Below are positions 8,601-16,435 of a DNA stretch of 64,000 bases, one piece after another. Position numbers and translations under genes: made by a program. How positions within the stretch are numbered: the first letter of the stretch is position 1; each line of letters opens with the position of its first letter. Under the pieces are notes generated by a model that saw only the letters and a list, made by a program, of their open reading frames with translations, was not told where the DNA came from and did not search any database. The DNA is from Pseudomonas sp. B21-023 (GTDB taxonomy: Bacteria; Pseudomonadota; Gammaproteobacteria; Pseudomonadales; Pseudomonadaceae), in assembly GCF_024749165.1 (NCBI RefSeq), contig NZ_CP087190.1:558001-622000 (forward strand), given 5' to 3'.

Positions 8601-9617
8601 CTGGGCGCGGCTGTAGCGCGGGTGCAGGGCCGAGAGCTTGATCGAGATGCCCGGGCCTTCATAGATGCCACGGCCGTGCGAGGCCTTGCCGATCGAATGG
8701 ATCGCCTGCTCGTAGGAGGCCAGGTACTTCTGCGCGTCGTGCTCGGTCAGCGCGGCTTCGCCGAGCATGTCGTAGCTGTAGCGGAAACCCTTGGATTCGA
8801 ACTTGCTGGCATTGGCCAGCGCCTCGGCGATGGTTTCGCCGGTGACGAACTGTTCGCCCATCAGGCGCATGGCCATGTCGACGCCCTTGCGGATCATCGG
8901 CTCGCCGCTCTTGCCGATGATGCGGGTGAGCGAGGAGGTCAGGCCGGATTCATTGTGGGTGCTGACCAGCTTGCCGGTCAGCAGCAGGCCCCAGGTGGCG
9001 GCGTTGACGAACAGTGACGGGCTGTTGCCCAGGTGCGGCTGCCAGTTGCCGGTGCTGATCTTGTCGCGGATCAGCGCGTCACGGGTACCTTTGTCGGGGA
9101 TGCGCAGCAGCGCTTCGGCCAGGCACATCAGCGCCACGCCTTCCTGGGACGACAGAGAAAACTCCTGCAGCAGGCCCTGGACGATGCCAGCGCGGCCGCC
9201 GGCGCTCTTCTGGTTGCGCAGCTTGTCGGCCAGGCTTGCGGCCAGCTTGTTGGTGGCTTCGGCCTGGGCCGCCGGCAGGCGTGCCTGCTCCAGCAGCATT
9301 GGCACCACTTCCTGTTCGGGGCGGCGGTAGGCAGCGGTGATCGCCGAGCGCAGCACCGATTGCGGCAGGATGCTTTCGGCGAACTCCAGGAAGCACTGGT
9401 GGGCGTGCTCGGCCGGGGCTTCGCCGGCATCGTCGCCGAGTGCGGCCGCGTGGCCATTGAGTTCGTTCAGGGTGGCGCCACCCTCGAGCTTCTCGAGATA
9501 GTTGAAAATCGCTTGCTTGATCAACCAGTGCGGTGTGCGGTCGATGGACTGCGCAGCTGCTTTGAGTCGCTCACGGGTCGGGTCGTCGAGTTTGACCCCA
9601 AGGGTGGTCGTCGCCAT
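5664..9617 (-). CDS. putA: Trifunctional proline utilisation protein PutA (repressor / proline dehydrogenase / P5C dehydrogenase)
   Basis: A 1317-residue protein converting proline to glutamate in two steps at the membrane and repressing put genes when proline is absent. Residues about 1-47 form a ribbon-helix-helix DNA-binding domain (TLGVKLDDPTRERLKAAAQ). The proline dehydrogenase barrel includes RLVKGAYWDSEIKRAQ near 428-443 and LVRRLLENGANTSF. The aldehyde dehydrogenase part has FTGSTEVARL, AETGGQN (general base Glu) and GQRCSALRVL with the catalytic Cys near 914. A C-terminal domain of about 190 residues completes the long PutA form. putP is divergent and the shared spacer holds candidate PutA sites. 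Confidence 0.97.
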   Translation of the reverse strand: MATTTLGVKLDDPTRERLKAAAQSIDRTPHWLIKQAIFNYLEKLEGGATLNELNGHAAALGDDAGEAPAEHAHQCFLEFAESILPQSVLRSAITAAYRRPEQEVVPMLLEQARLPAAQAEATNKLAASLADKLRNQKSAGGRAGIVQGLLQEFSLSSQEGVALMCLAEALLRIPDKGTRDALIRDKISTGNWQPHLGNSPSLFVNAATWGLLLTGKLVSTHNESGLTSSLTRIIGKSGEPMIRKGVDMAMRLMGEQFVTGETIAEALANASKFESKGFRYSYDMLGEAALTEHDAQKYLASYEQAIHSIGKASHGRGIYEGPGISIKLSALHPRYSRAQYERVMSELYPRLLSLTLLAKQYDIGLNIDAEEADRLELSLDLLERLCFEPSLAGWNGIGFVIQAYQKRCPYVIDYVIDLAKRSRHRLMIRLVKGAYWDSEIKRAQVEGLEGYPVYTRKVYTDVSYVACARKLLAVPEAIYPQFATHNAHTLSAIYTIAGQNYYPGQYEFQCLHGMGEPLYEQVVGKVSEGKLNRPCRVYAPVGTHETLLAYLVRRLLENGANTSFVNRIADHSISIQELVADPVASIERMGTQEGSIGLPHPRIPMPRELYGSERANSAGIDMANEHRLASLSCALLATAHNDWKATPLLACATSEQPASAVLNPSDHRDVVGHVQEATVADVDNAIQCALNAAPIWQATPPAERAAILERAADLMEADIQPLMGLLVREAGKTFANAIAEVREAVDFLRYYAVQARNDLRNDSCRPLGPVVCISPWNFPLAIFSGQVAAALAAGNPVLAKPAEQTPLVAAQAVRLLLEAGIPEGVLQLLPGQGETVGAGLVGDERVKGVMFTGSTEVARLLQRNIAGRLDNQGRPIPLIAETGGQNAMIVDSSALTEQVVIDVVSSAFDSAGQRCSALRVLCLQEDSADRVIEMLKGAMAESRLGNPERLSVDIGPVIDAEAKAGIEKHIQAMRDKGRTVYQVAIAEGEEIKRGTFVMPTLIELESFDELKREIFGPVLHVVRYNRKDLDQLIEQINASGYGLTLGVHTRIDETIAKVVDNVNAGNMYVNRNIVGAVVGVQPFGGEGLSGTGPKAGGPLYLYRLLSTRPADAIARHFQADDARSQADTTLRDQQLKPLTTLKTWAASSQMSDLAALCEQFAEQSQSGITRVLPGPTGERNTYSVLPREHVLCLADNEADLLAQLAAVLAVGSSAVFQDGEPAKTVRARLPKELQAKIKLVADWSKDEVAFDAVIHHGHSDQLRGVCEQVAKRAGAIVGVHGLSSGDHQIALERLVIERAVSVNTAAAGGNASLMTIG

Positions 9618-9978
9618 TTCTTATCCTCGTTATTGCCACGGATGTGGCCTAAGCTGACGGCAAGATTAGCCTGTAGGACAATTCGGGTGCAACCGGGTGC
9701 AACCCTAATTTTTCAAGGTAAAGGTGCTACTCGTCTGAAGGGTGTTTCCGTACAACCGAAACGGTCTTTATTGGCGCTTTTTGTTATGTAAAACGCTGTG
9801 TTTGCTCCGAATTGGAGCAAGAATGCGGTTTTATCTGAAAATGCAGGGTTGGGTGCAACTGGCAAATGAAAAATGGTTGCACCTCGTTCACGTTGTTGCA
9901 TAGGATTCGCCGCCTGGGTGCAACCGTCGTCGTGCACGGCGGGTCGCAAGAGATAAAAACAACGCCAGGGCACAACTC
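9618..9978. promoter_or_regulatory. putA-putP divergent control region with six GTTGCA/TGCAAC sites
   Basis: This 361-bp spacer contains the PutA operator hexamer GTTGCA or its complement six times: TGCAAC at 9688-9693, 9698-9703, 9854-9859 and 9919-9924; GTTGCA at 9876-9881 and 9895-9900. Five of the six extend to GGTGCAAC or GTTGCACC-like forms. GTTGCA is the known core of enterobacterial PutA operators, and PutA here has the matching N-terminal DNA-binding domain. Two sites lie near putA and four near putP, suggesting separate repression of each promoter. The middle (about 9704-9853) is AT-richer and holds no gene. Confidence 0.8.
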
Positions 9979-11454
9979 ATGGGCAATCCACTAACGATCA
10001 CTTTCGTGGTCTACATTGCGGTAATGGTGCTGATCGGCTTTGCCGCCTATCGCTCCACCAAGAACCTTTCCGACTACATTCTCGGCGGCCGTAGCCTCGG
10101 CAGCGTGGTTACCGCGCTTTCCGCCGGCGCATCGGACATGAGCGGCTGGCTGTTGATGGGCTTGCCGGGCGCCATCTACTTCGCGGGCCTCTCCGAAGCC
10201 TGGATCGCCATCGGCCTGACCGTCGGCGCCTACCTCAACTGGCTGTTCGTTGCCGGCCGCCTGCGTGTGCAGACCGAGCACAACGGTGACGCCCTGACGC
10301 TGCCGGACTACTTCTCCAGCCGCTTCGAAGACCAGAGCGGCCTGCTGCGGATCATCTCCGCGATCGTGATCCTGGTGTTCTTCACCATCTACTGTGCCTC
10401 TGGCATCGTTGCCGGTGCCCGCTTGTTCGAAAGCACCTTCGGCATGTCTTACGAGACCGCGCTGTGGGCTGGCGCTGCGGCAACCATCGCCTACACCTTC
10501 ATCGGTGGTTTCCTGGCAGTGAGCTGGACCGACACCGTGCAGGCGTCGCTGATGATCTTCGCGCTGATCCTCACGCCGATCATCGTGCTGATTTCCACCG
10601 GAGGCTTCGACACCACGTTCCTTGCCATCGAGGCGGTGAACCCGGCGCACTTCGACATGTTCAAGGGCGCCACCTTCATCGGTATCATCTCGCTGATGGG
10701 CTGGGGCCTGGGCTACTTCGGCCAGCCGCATATCCTGGCGCGCTTCATGGCCGCCGACTCGGTCAAGTCGATCGCCAAGGCGCGCCGTATCTCCATGACC
10801 TGGATGATCCTGTGCCTGGCTGGTACCTGCGCCGTGGGCTTCTTCGGCATCGCCTACTTCTCGGCGCACCCGGACCTCGCTGGCCCGGTCACCGAGAACC
10901 ACGAGCGTGTGTTCATCGAGCTGGCCAAGATCCTGTTCAACCCATGGGTCGCCGGTGTGCTGCTGTCGGCCATCCTGGCGGCGGTGATGAGCACCCTGAG
11001 CTGCCAGCTGCTGGTGTGCTCCAGTGCCCTGACCGAGGACTTCTACAAGTCGTTCCTGCGCAAGAACGCTTCGCAGCGTGAACTGGTTTGGGTCGGCCGC
11101 CTGATGGTGCTGGCCGTCGCGCTGATCGCCATCGCCATGGCCGCCAACCCCGAAAACCGCGTGTTGGGCCTGGTGGCCTACGCCTGGGCTGGCTTCGGCG
11201 CCGCCTTCGGCCCTGTTGTGCTGCTTTCGGTGCTGTGGAAAGGCATGACCCGCAATGGCGCGTTGGCGGGCATCGTGGTCGGTGCGCTGACCGTGATCGT
11301 CTGGAAACAACTGGGTACCGGCCTGTACGAGATCATCCCGGGCTTCCTGTTCGCCAGCATCGCCATCTTCCTGGTGAGCAAGCTGGGCAGCCCGTCGAAC
11401 AGCATGGTTTCGCGCTTTGAAACCGCTGATGCGCAGTATCACGCCGACAAGTAA
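9979..11454 (+). CDS. putP: Sodium/proline symporter PutP
   Basis: A 491-residue inner-membrane transporter of the sodium:solute symporter family that imports proline with Na+. It has about 13 hydrophobic segments, begins MGNPLTITFVVYIAVMVLIG, and shows family motifs such as SDYILGGRSLGSVVTALSAG, ASDMSGWLLMGLPGA and GYFGQPHILARFMA. Length and motifs match PutP. It is transcribed away from putA and supplies its substrate; both are probably controlled by PutA through the spacer. Confidence 0.97.
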   Translation: MGNPLTITFVVYIAVMVLIGFAAYRSTKNLSDYILGGRSLGSVVTALSAGASDMSGWLLMGLPGAIYFAGLSEAWIAIGLTVGAYLNWLFVAGRLRVQTEHNGDALTLPDYFSSRFEDQSGLLRIISAIVILVFFTIYCASGIVAGARLFESTFGMSYETALWAGAAATIAYTFIGGFLAVSWTDTVQASLMIFALILTPIIVLISTGGFDTTFLAIEAVNPAHFDMFKGATFIGIISLMGWGLGYFGQPHILARFMAADSVKSIAKARRISMTWMILCLAGTCAVGFFGIAYFSAHPDLAGPVTENHERVFIELAKILFNPWVAGVLLSAILAAVMSTLSCQLLVCSSALTEDFYKSFLRKNASQRELVWVGRLMVLAVALIAIAMAANPENRVLGLVAYAWAGFGAAFGPVVLLSVLWKGMTRNGALAGIVVGALTVIVWKQLGTGLYEIIPGFLFASIAIFLVSKLGSPSNSMVSRFETADAQYHADK

Positions 11455-11478
11455 CGCCTGCTGAACTGGCGTCGCCTT

Positions 11479-11544
11479 CATCGCCGGCAAGGCGGCTCCC
11501 ACAGGGATAAACTCAAATCTGTGGGAGCCGGCTTGCCGGCGATG
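11479..11544. repeat. REP dyad
   Basis: Inverted copies (11479-11504 and 11519-11544) of CATCGCCGGCAAG..GGCTCCCACAG face each other across a 14-bp loop. Located 25 bp after putP, it may act as an mRNA-stabilising or terminating hairpin. Confidence 0.8.
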
Positions 11545-11621
11545 GGGTTCAAATCGATCGACCGCCGTACCTGACGTCTCCCTCGCGACAAGGTAAACTT
11601 GCCGCCCCCGCAGGAGCCGCC

Positions 11622-12458
11622 ATGAACTATCGTCACGCCTTCCACGCCGGCAACCATGCCGACGTCCTCAAGCACATCGTGCTTACCCGCCTCATCGCCC
11701 TGATGTCGCGCAAGGAGCAGCCGTTCGCCTACATCGATACCCACGCAGGGCTTGGCCTGTACGACCTGCAGGGCGATCAGGCGAGCCGTACCGGTGAGTA
11801 CCTCGAAGGCGTCGCCCGCCTGTGGAATCGCGATGACCTGCCGGCCGTCACCGCCGACTATCTGGGCGTCATCAAGCGCCTGAACAAGAATGGCGAACTG
11901 CGCTATTACCCGGGCTCCCCTGAGCTGGCCCGGCGCTTGATGCGTGAACAGGACCGTGCACAGCTCAACGAAAAGCACCCTGAAGACGGCGTGCTGCTCA
12001 AAGAGAACATGAAGAAGGACCCGCGAGTCACCGTGCACCTGGGCGAGGGCTGGCATATCCCGCGGGCGCTGCTGCCGGTGCAGGAAAAACGCGCGATCAT
12101 GCTGATCGACCCGCCGTTCGAGCAGGCCGACGAGCTCAAGCGCTGCACCGTGGCGATGAAGGAGGCGATCGGTCGCATGCGCCAGACCGTCGCGGCCATC
12201 TGGTACCCGATCAAGGACCAGCGTTCGCTGACCCGCTTCTACCAGGACCTCACCAGCACCGGCGCGCCCAAGCTGTTGCGCGTGGAGCTGTATGTGCATC
12301 ACCAGGACAGCCCGCAGGGCCTGAATGGCTCGGGCCTGGCCATCGCCAACCCACCGTGGGGCCTGGAGGATGAGCTCAAGACGCTGCTGCCGTGGCTGGC
12401 CAAGGAGCTGGCGCAGACCGCCGGCAGCTTCCGCATGGACTGGCTGATCGCCGAATAA
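11622..12458 (+). CDS. rlmJ: 23S rRNA (adenine(2030)-N6)-methyltransferase RlmJ
   Basis: A 278-residue SAM-dependent methyltransferase expected to methylate A2030 of 23S rRNA. It starts MNYRHAFHAGNHADVLKHIV, the characteristic RlmJ N-terminus, has THAGLGLYD as the SAM-binding loop and MLIDPPFEQ as the DPPF-type catalytic motif. The length is the family norm. A clear ribosome binding site (CAGGAG) precedes the ATG. It stands alone between two REPs. Confidence 0.95.
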   Translation: MNYRHAFHAGNHADVLKHIVLTRLIALMSRKEQPFAYIDTHAGLGLYDLQGDQASRTGEYLEGVARLWNRDDLPAVTADYLGVIKRLNKNGELRYYPGSPELARRLMREQDRAQLNEKHPEDGVLLKENMKKDPRVTVHLGEGWHIPRALLPVQEKRAIMLIDPPFEQADELKRCTVAMKEAIGRMRQTVAAIWYPIKDQRSLTRFYQDLTSTGAPKLLRVELYVHHQDSPQGLNGSGLAIANPPWGLEDELKTLLPWLAKELAQTAGSFRMDWLIAE

Positions 12459-12474
12459 ACAGGCGTCGCAGGCA

Positions 12475-12562
12475 GCGTGGGAGCCGCGATGCGGCGGCCC
12501 GACTTGCCCGGTGATGGCGTCAGCAAATCCAGCGCCATCGCGGGGCAAGCCCGCTGCCACGT
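12475..12562. repeat. REP elements (degenerate pair)
   Basis: GTGGGAGCCGCGATGCGGC near 12478 and the opposite-facing CATCGCGGGGCAAGCCCGCTGCCAC ending about 12560 form an imperfect dyad just after rlmJ and upstream of the LPS cluster promoter. Confidence 0.6.
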
Positions 12563-12591
12563 CCATGCATCGCGTCAGGCGATCTTTGCGT

Positions 12592-12659
12592 TATAATCCC
12601 GCCCTTTAGCCGCCATCCGCCTGAATGGCCGGTGGCGCACTTCATACCGATTTGAGAGG
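12592..12659 (+). promoter_or_regulatory. Candidate promoter -10 box and ribosome binding site of the LPS core cluster
   Basis: A consensus TATAAT at 12592-12597 lies about 70 bp before the first gene of the cluster; no good -35 box is evident. GAGAGG at 12654-12659 is 8 bp before the TTG start at 12668. An in-frame stop at 12653 excludes any earlier start. Confidence 0.5.
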
Positions 12660-12667
12660 CTAACCCC

Positions 12668-14425
12668 TTGGCACTGACGATTCTTGGCCTGTCCGGCGCC
12701 CTTAGCCATGACCCTTCCGCGGCCCTGTACATCGACGGCAAGCTGATTGCCGCCGCCGAAGAAGAGCGCTTCGTGCGTGACAAGCATGCGAAGAACCGCA
12801 TGCCCTACGAGTCGGCGAAGTTCTGCCTGGAGCAGGCCGGCATCAAGCCGTCGGACGTCGACGTGGTGGCCATTCCTTTCGCCCCGATCAGCCTGTTCGG
12901 CAAGGCCCGCTGGCACTACGCCAAGCGCTACTGGTACGCCCCGGATCGCGCTCTCGACGCGCTGCTGATGGGCAACCGCCGTTACAAGCGCTACCGCAAG
13001 AAGATCGTCTGGTGCCTGGAGCAGCTGGGCTTCGATCCGAAGAAGATCAAGATCGAACCGGTCGAGCACCACCTGGCCCACGCGTCCAGCGCCTATCACT
13101 GCTCGGGCTTCAAAGAGAAGACCGCGATCCTCGGCATCGACGGCAAGGGCGAGTACGCCACTACCTTCTTCGGCTATGGCGAAAACGGCAAGATCCACAA
13201 GATCAAGGAATTCTTCGACCCGGACTCCCTGGGTGGCCTGTATGGCGCGATCACCGAGTTCCTCGGCTTCGAGATGCTCGATGGCGAGTTCAAGGTCATG
13301 GGCATGGCGCCGTATGGCGATGCCAGCAAATATGACTTCTCGCGCCTGGCCAGCTTCGAAAACGGCGAACTGGTGATCAACACCGAGTACGCCAACGTCA
13401 TCGGTCTGCGCCGCTATAAAGAGAAGGGCAAGGGCTTCTACTTCTCGCCCAAGCTGATCGAGTGGCTGGGTCCGAAGCGCGAAGGCGACATCGCCGACGA
13501 GCCGTATATCCACTATGCGGCGAGCATGCAGGCATTGTTCGAGAAGCTCGCCCTGCAGATGATCGACCACTACCTGGGCGATACCCTGAAAGAGACCGGC
13601 AAGCTGGCCTTCGCCGGCGGCTGTGCGCTGAACGTCAAGCTGAACCAGAAGATCATCGCCCGTGACGACGTGAAGGAGCTGTTCGTCCAGCCGGCCTCCG
13701 GTGACGCCGGTACCGCAGTGGGTGCTGCTGCCTATGTGTCCCATGCCCGTGGCGTGCCGGTCGAGAAGATGGAGCACGTCTACCTCGGCCCTGCGTACTC
13801 CAACGAAGACGTGATCGCCGCCTGCGCCCGTCACCCGAGCAAACCGGTATGGCGCAAGCTCGAGAACATGCCTGAGCAGATCGCCAAGATCATGGTCGAC
13901 GGCAACCCGGTGGCCTGGTTCCAGGGGCGCATGGAGTTCGGCCCTCGCGCACTGGGTGGTCGCTCGATCATCGGTTGCCCGAGCGTGCCGGGCGTGGCCG
14001 ATCGCATCAACCACCAGATCAAGTTCCGCGAGCGCTGGAGGCCTTTCTGCCCGTCGATGCTCGACACCGTTGCGCCGCAGATGATCAAGATCGATCATCC
14101 GGCGCCGTTCATGACCTTCACCTTCGAAGTGGCTGAAGAGTGGAAGACCCGTGTGCCGGAAGTGGTCCACGAGGACGGTACCTCGCGCGCCCAGGTGCTC
14201 AAGCGCGAGTACAACCCGCGCTACTACGACATGATGAAGGCGTTGGAAAACCTGACCGGCAACGGCGTGTCGCTGAACACCTCGCTCAACCGCCGTGGCG
14301 AACCGATGATCTGCTCGCCGACCGATGCCCTGAATATGTTCTTCGGTTCGGATCTGCAGTACCTGATCATGGAAGACATCCTGGTGGTCAAGGAAGGCGC
14401 CGCGCCGTATGACCAGCCGCTCTGA
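12668..14425 (+). CDS. wapO: LPS core carbamoyltransferase (NodU/CmcH family, WapO-like)
   Basis: A 585-residue carbamoyltransferase. The N-terminal TsaD-like domain begins ALTILGLSGALSHDPSAALY with HHLAHASSAYHCSG and GIDGKGEYATTFFGYG. The C-terminal domain has WFQGRMEFGPRALGGRSI and SLNTSLNRRGEPMICSP, both hallmarks of the NodU/CmcH family. In P. aeruginosa the enzyme at this position carbamoylates the core heptose of LPS, and the neighbours here are LPS core genes, so the same role is inferred. Translation starts at TTG, forced by an in-frame stop 12 bases upstream. Its 3' end overlaps the next gene by 17 nt. Confidence 0.9.
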   Translation: MALTILGLSGALSHDPSAALYIDGKLIAAAEEERFVRDKHAKNRMPYESAKFCLEQAGIKPSDVDVVAIPFAPISLFGKARWHYAKRYWYAPDRALDALLMGNRRYKRYRKKIVWCLEQLGFDPKKIKIEPVEHHLAHASSAYHCSGFKEKTAILGIDGKGEYATTFFGYGENGKIHKIKEFFDPDSLGGLYGAITEFLGFEMLDGEFKVMGMAPYGDASKYDFSRLASFENGELVINTEYANVIGLRRYKEKGKGFYFSPKLIEWLGPKREGDIADEPYIHYAASMQALFEKLALQMIDHYLGDTLKETGKLAFAGGCALNVKLNQKIIARDDVKELFVQPASGDAGTAVGAAAYVSHARGVPVEKMEHVYLGPAYSNEDVIAACARHPSKPVWRKLENMPEQIAKIMVDGNPVAWFQGRMEFGPRALGGRSIIGCPSVPGVADRINHQIKFRERWRPFCPSMLDTVAPQMIKIDHPAPFMTFTFEVAEEWKTRVPEVVHEDGTSRAQVLKREYNPRYYDMMKALENLTGNGVSLNTSLNRRGEPMICSPTDALNMFFGSDLQYLIMEDILVVKEGAAPYDQPL

Positions 14426-15539
14426 ACCGCGGATCCTGCAGTTCTGCCATGGCTATGACGGGCCGTTCCTCGACTGCGCCCGTCAATATGCCAGCCTGTT
14501 CCAGGGCAGCGGCTACAAGGTCACCACCGTGTTCCTCACCGGGGCTGCCGACGCGCAGGTCGCCGCCGGCTGCGCCTCGGACGAGGTGTTGTTCCTGGAG
14601 TTCAGCTCCAAGGCCGTGCGCGGCCTGAAGCTGGGCGCCATCGCCGCGCTGCGCAAGATCGCCGCGCAGCGCAATTTCGCGTTCTGCATCGCTCACCGCT
14701 TCAAACCGATCTATGTCGCGCTGCTGGCCACCGGTCTGCCGGTGATCGGCGTGCACCACGCGTTTGGCGACTACCAGCGCAAGGGGCGCCGACTGTTTGC
14801 CAACCTGTTCCGCAAGCGCCTGAGCCTGCTCGGTGTCTCGGATGCGGTGCGCGACGACATGCGCCGCTGCCTGGGGCGGTGGCCGGCCGAGCGTATCCAG
14901 ACCCTGTACAACCGCATCGATGTCGAGGCATTGCAGGCCAGCCTGGTGCCGCGTGACGAGGCGCGTCGTGCCTTGGGCCTGGATGAACAGGCCTGGGTGG
15001 TCGGCAATGTCGGCCGTCTGCACCCGGACAAGGACCAGGCCACGCTGTTGCGCGGCTTTGCCGAAGCCTTGCCTGGCCTGCCGGCTGGGGCGCGGCTGGC
15101 AATCCTGGGCAAGGGGCGTCTCGAGGCACCGCTCAAGGCATTGGCCAGTGAGCTGGGCATTGCCGGGCAGGTGGACTTCCTCGGCCAGGTGCCGGACGCC
15201 CGCCGTTACTTCAGCGCCTTCGATGTGTTCGCGCTGAGCTCCGATCATGAGCCTTTCGGCATGGTCCTGCTCGAGGCCATGGTGGCGGGCGTGCCGCTGC
15301 TGGCCACCGCCTGTGGCGGCGCTCGGGAGGTGGTCGAGGGTGTGGGCGTGCTGTTCCCGCTGGGCGATGCCGCGCAGCTGGCCCAAGGCCTGAAGCATAT
15401 GGCCGGGCTGGACGCCGGGCAGCGCGAGGCCTGTGCTTTGCACATGCTACAGCGCCTGCAGCAGCGTTTCAGCGACCAGGCGGTGCGCGATGCCTTCTGG
15501 CAGTTGCCGCAGATGCGTGCGCTGGTGGCGGAGGCCTGA
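14409..15539 (+). CDS. wapH: GT4-type glycosyltransferase of LPS core (WapH-like)
   Basis: A 376-residue glycosyltransferase of the GT-B fold. The N-terminal acceptor domain begins ILQFCHGYDGPFLDC. The C-terminal nucleotide-sugar domain has VVGNVGRLHPDKDQATLL, ILGKGRLEAPLKAL and the donor-binding HEPFGMVLLEAMVAGVPLLA with the E(x)7E pattern. It overlaps the carbamoyltransferase gene by 17 nt and the next gene by one base, so it is within the operon. The position equals P. aeruginosa wapH from memory; the sugar transferred cannot be read from the sequence. Confidence 0.85.
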   Translation: MTSRSEPRILQFCHGYDGPFLDCARQYASLFQGSGYKVTTVFLTGAADAQVAAGCASDEVLFLEFSSKAVRGLKLGAIAALRKIAAQRNFAFCIAHRFKPIYVALLATGLPVIGVHHAFGDYQRKGRRLFANLFRKRLSLLGVSDAVRDDMRRCLGRWPAERIQTLYNRIDVEALQASLVPRDEARRALGLDEQAWVVGNVGRLHPDKDQATLLRGFAEALPGLPAGARLAILGKGRLEAPLKALASELGIAGQVDFLGQVPDARRYFSAFDVFALSSDHEPFGMVLLEAMVAGVPLLATACGGAREVVEGVGVLFPLGDAAQLAQGLKHMAGLDAGQREACALHMLQRLQQRFSDQAVRDAFWQLPQMRALVAEA

Positions 15540-16435
15540 TGCTCAATCACCTCAAGGCCTGGCGCGAGCGCGGCTGGCAAGTGGTCGACGCGGCCGAGTA
15601 CAACGATGCCTGGCAGCGTTTCGGCGGCAGTGTCGCCACGCACCCGCTGGTGGTCGAGCAACTGGCGGACCTGGCCGGGATCCCGGTGCGTTACCTCGGT
15701 TGGTTCCAGGGCGGCGAGCTCAAGGCCGCGCTGCCGACCTGGGGGCGCCACCTGGCGCTGTCCAAGGATGTACTCAAGCGCGAAGGCAAGAAAGGCCTGT
15801 TCGACCTGGGCAATGCCGAGATCATCCTGCCGGCGGCCATGGATGTCGGTGCGCCGTTGCGCCACGCCGGGCGCTACCTGTCGGAGCTGAACCAGGGGCG
15901 TTTCACCGGCTTGAAGGCGCAGCCCGAGCAGTTGGCCATGGCACGTGCGCATGAGGACCTGTCGAAGAAGTTCCGCTATAACCAGCGCCGTGAGCTGCGC
16001 CTGCTGGAAGAGGCTGGCGGCCAGGTTCGACCGATTGGCGATTTCACTGCAGCCGAGATCGCGGCGATGTACTGTGAATTGTTCCAGCGTCGCTGGGGTT
16101 TCCCGGCCACCGGTGCCGCCCGCATGGCCGAAGTGATCGAGCGCTTGCGCGAGCTGCTGATCGGCTCGGTGCTGTTCCTCGAGGGGGCGCCAATCGCCAT
16201 TCAGCTGGTGTATCGCGTCGAGGCGCCGCAGTGGATCAGCGTCGAGTACGTCAACGGTGGTGTCGACCCTGACACCAAGGCCTTCAGCCCTGGGAGCGTA
16301 TTGAGCTTCATCAACACCCAGTCTGCCTGGGAGGATGCCACGGCCCGGGGCAAGGCGCTGCGGTTCTCGTTCGGTCGTGCAGACCGAGAGTACAAGGACC
16401 GTTGGTGCAACCCTGTACCGGTGTTCCAGTCGTGA
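15539..16435 (+). CDS. Mig-14-like protein (GNAT-fold, antimicrobial-peptide resistance family)
   Basis: A 298-residue protein with the Mig-14 family pattern, including RYLGWFQGGELKAALPTWGR, KFRYNQRRELRLLEEAGG and SPGSVLSFINTQSAWEDA near the C-terminus. Mig-14 of Salmonella and its P. aeruginosa homologue have been linked to tolerance of cationic peptides, and the fold resembles acyltransferases. It is soluble or peripheral; I see no signal peptide. It overlaps both neighbours (TGATG with the glycosyltransferase, GTGA with the deacetylase). A role in modifying core LPS or its peptide interaction is inferred from context. Confidence 0.8.
   Translation: MLNHLKAWRERGWQVVDAAEYNDAWQRFGGSVATHPLVVEQLADLAGIPVRYLGWFQGGELKAALPTWGRHLALSKDVLKREGKKGLFDLGNAEIILPAAMDVGAPLRHAGRYLSELNQGRFTGLKAQPEQLAMARAHEDLSKKFRYNQRRELRLLEEAGGQVRPIGDFTAAEIAAMYCELFQRRWGFPATGAARMAEVIERLRELLIGSVLFLEGAPIAIQLVYRVEAPQWISVEYVNGGVDPDTKAFSPGSVLSFINTQSAWEDATARGKALRFSFGRADREYKDRWCNPVPVFQS

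Noticed and set aside
9991..11502. 503-residue frame opposite putP
   Set aside because: Its composition (His, Gln and Asp rich) and exact antisense position to a well-conserved transporter mark it as a GC-rich shadow frame.
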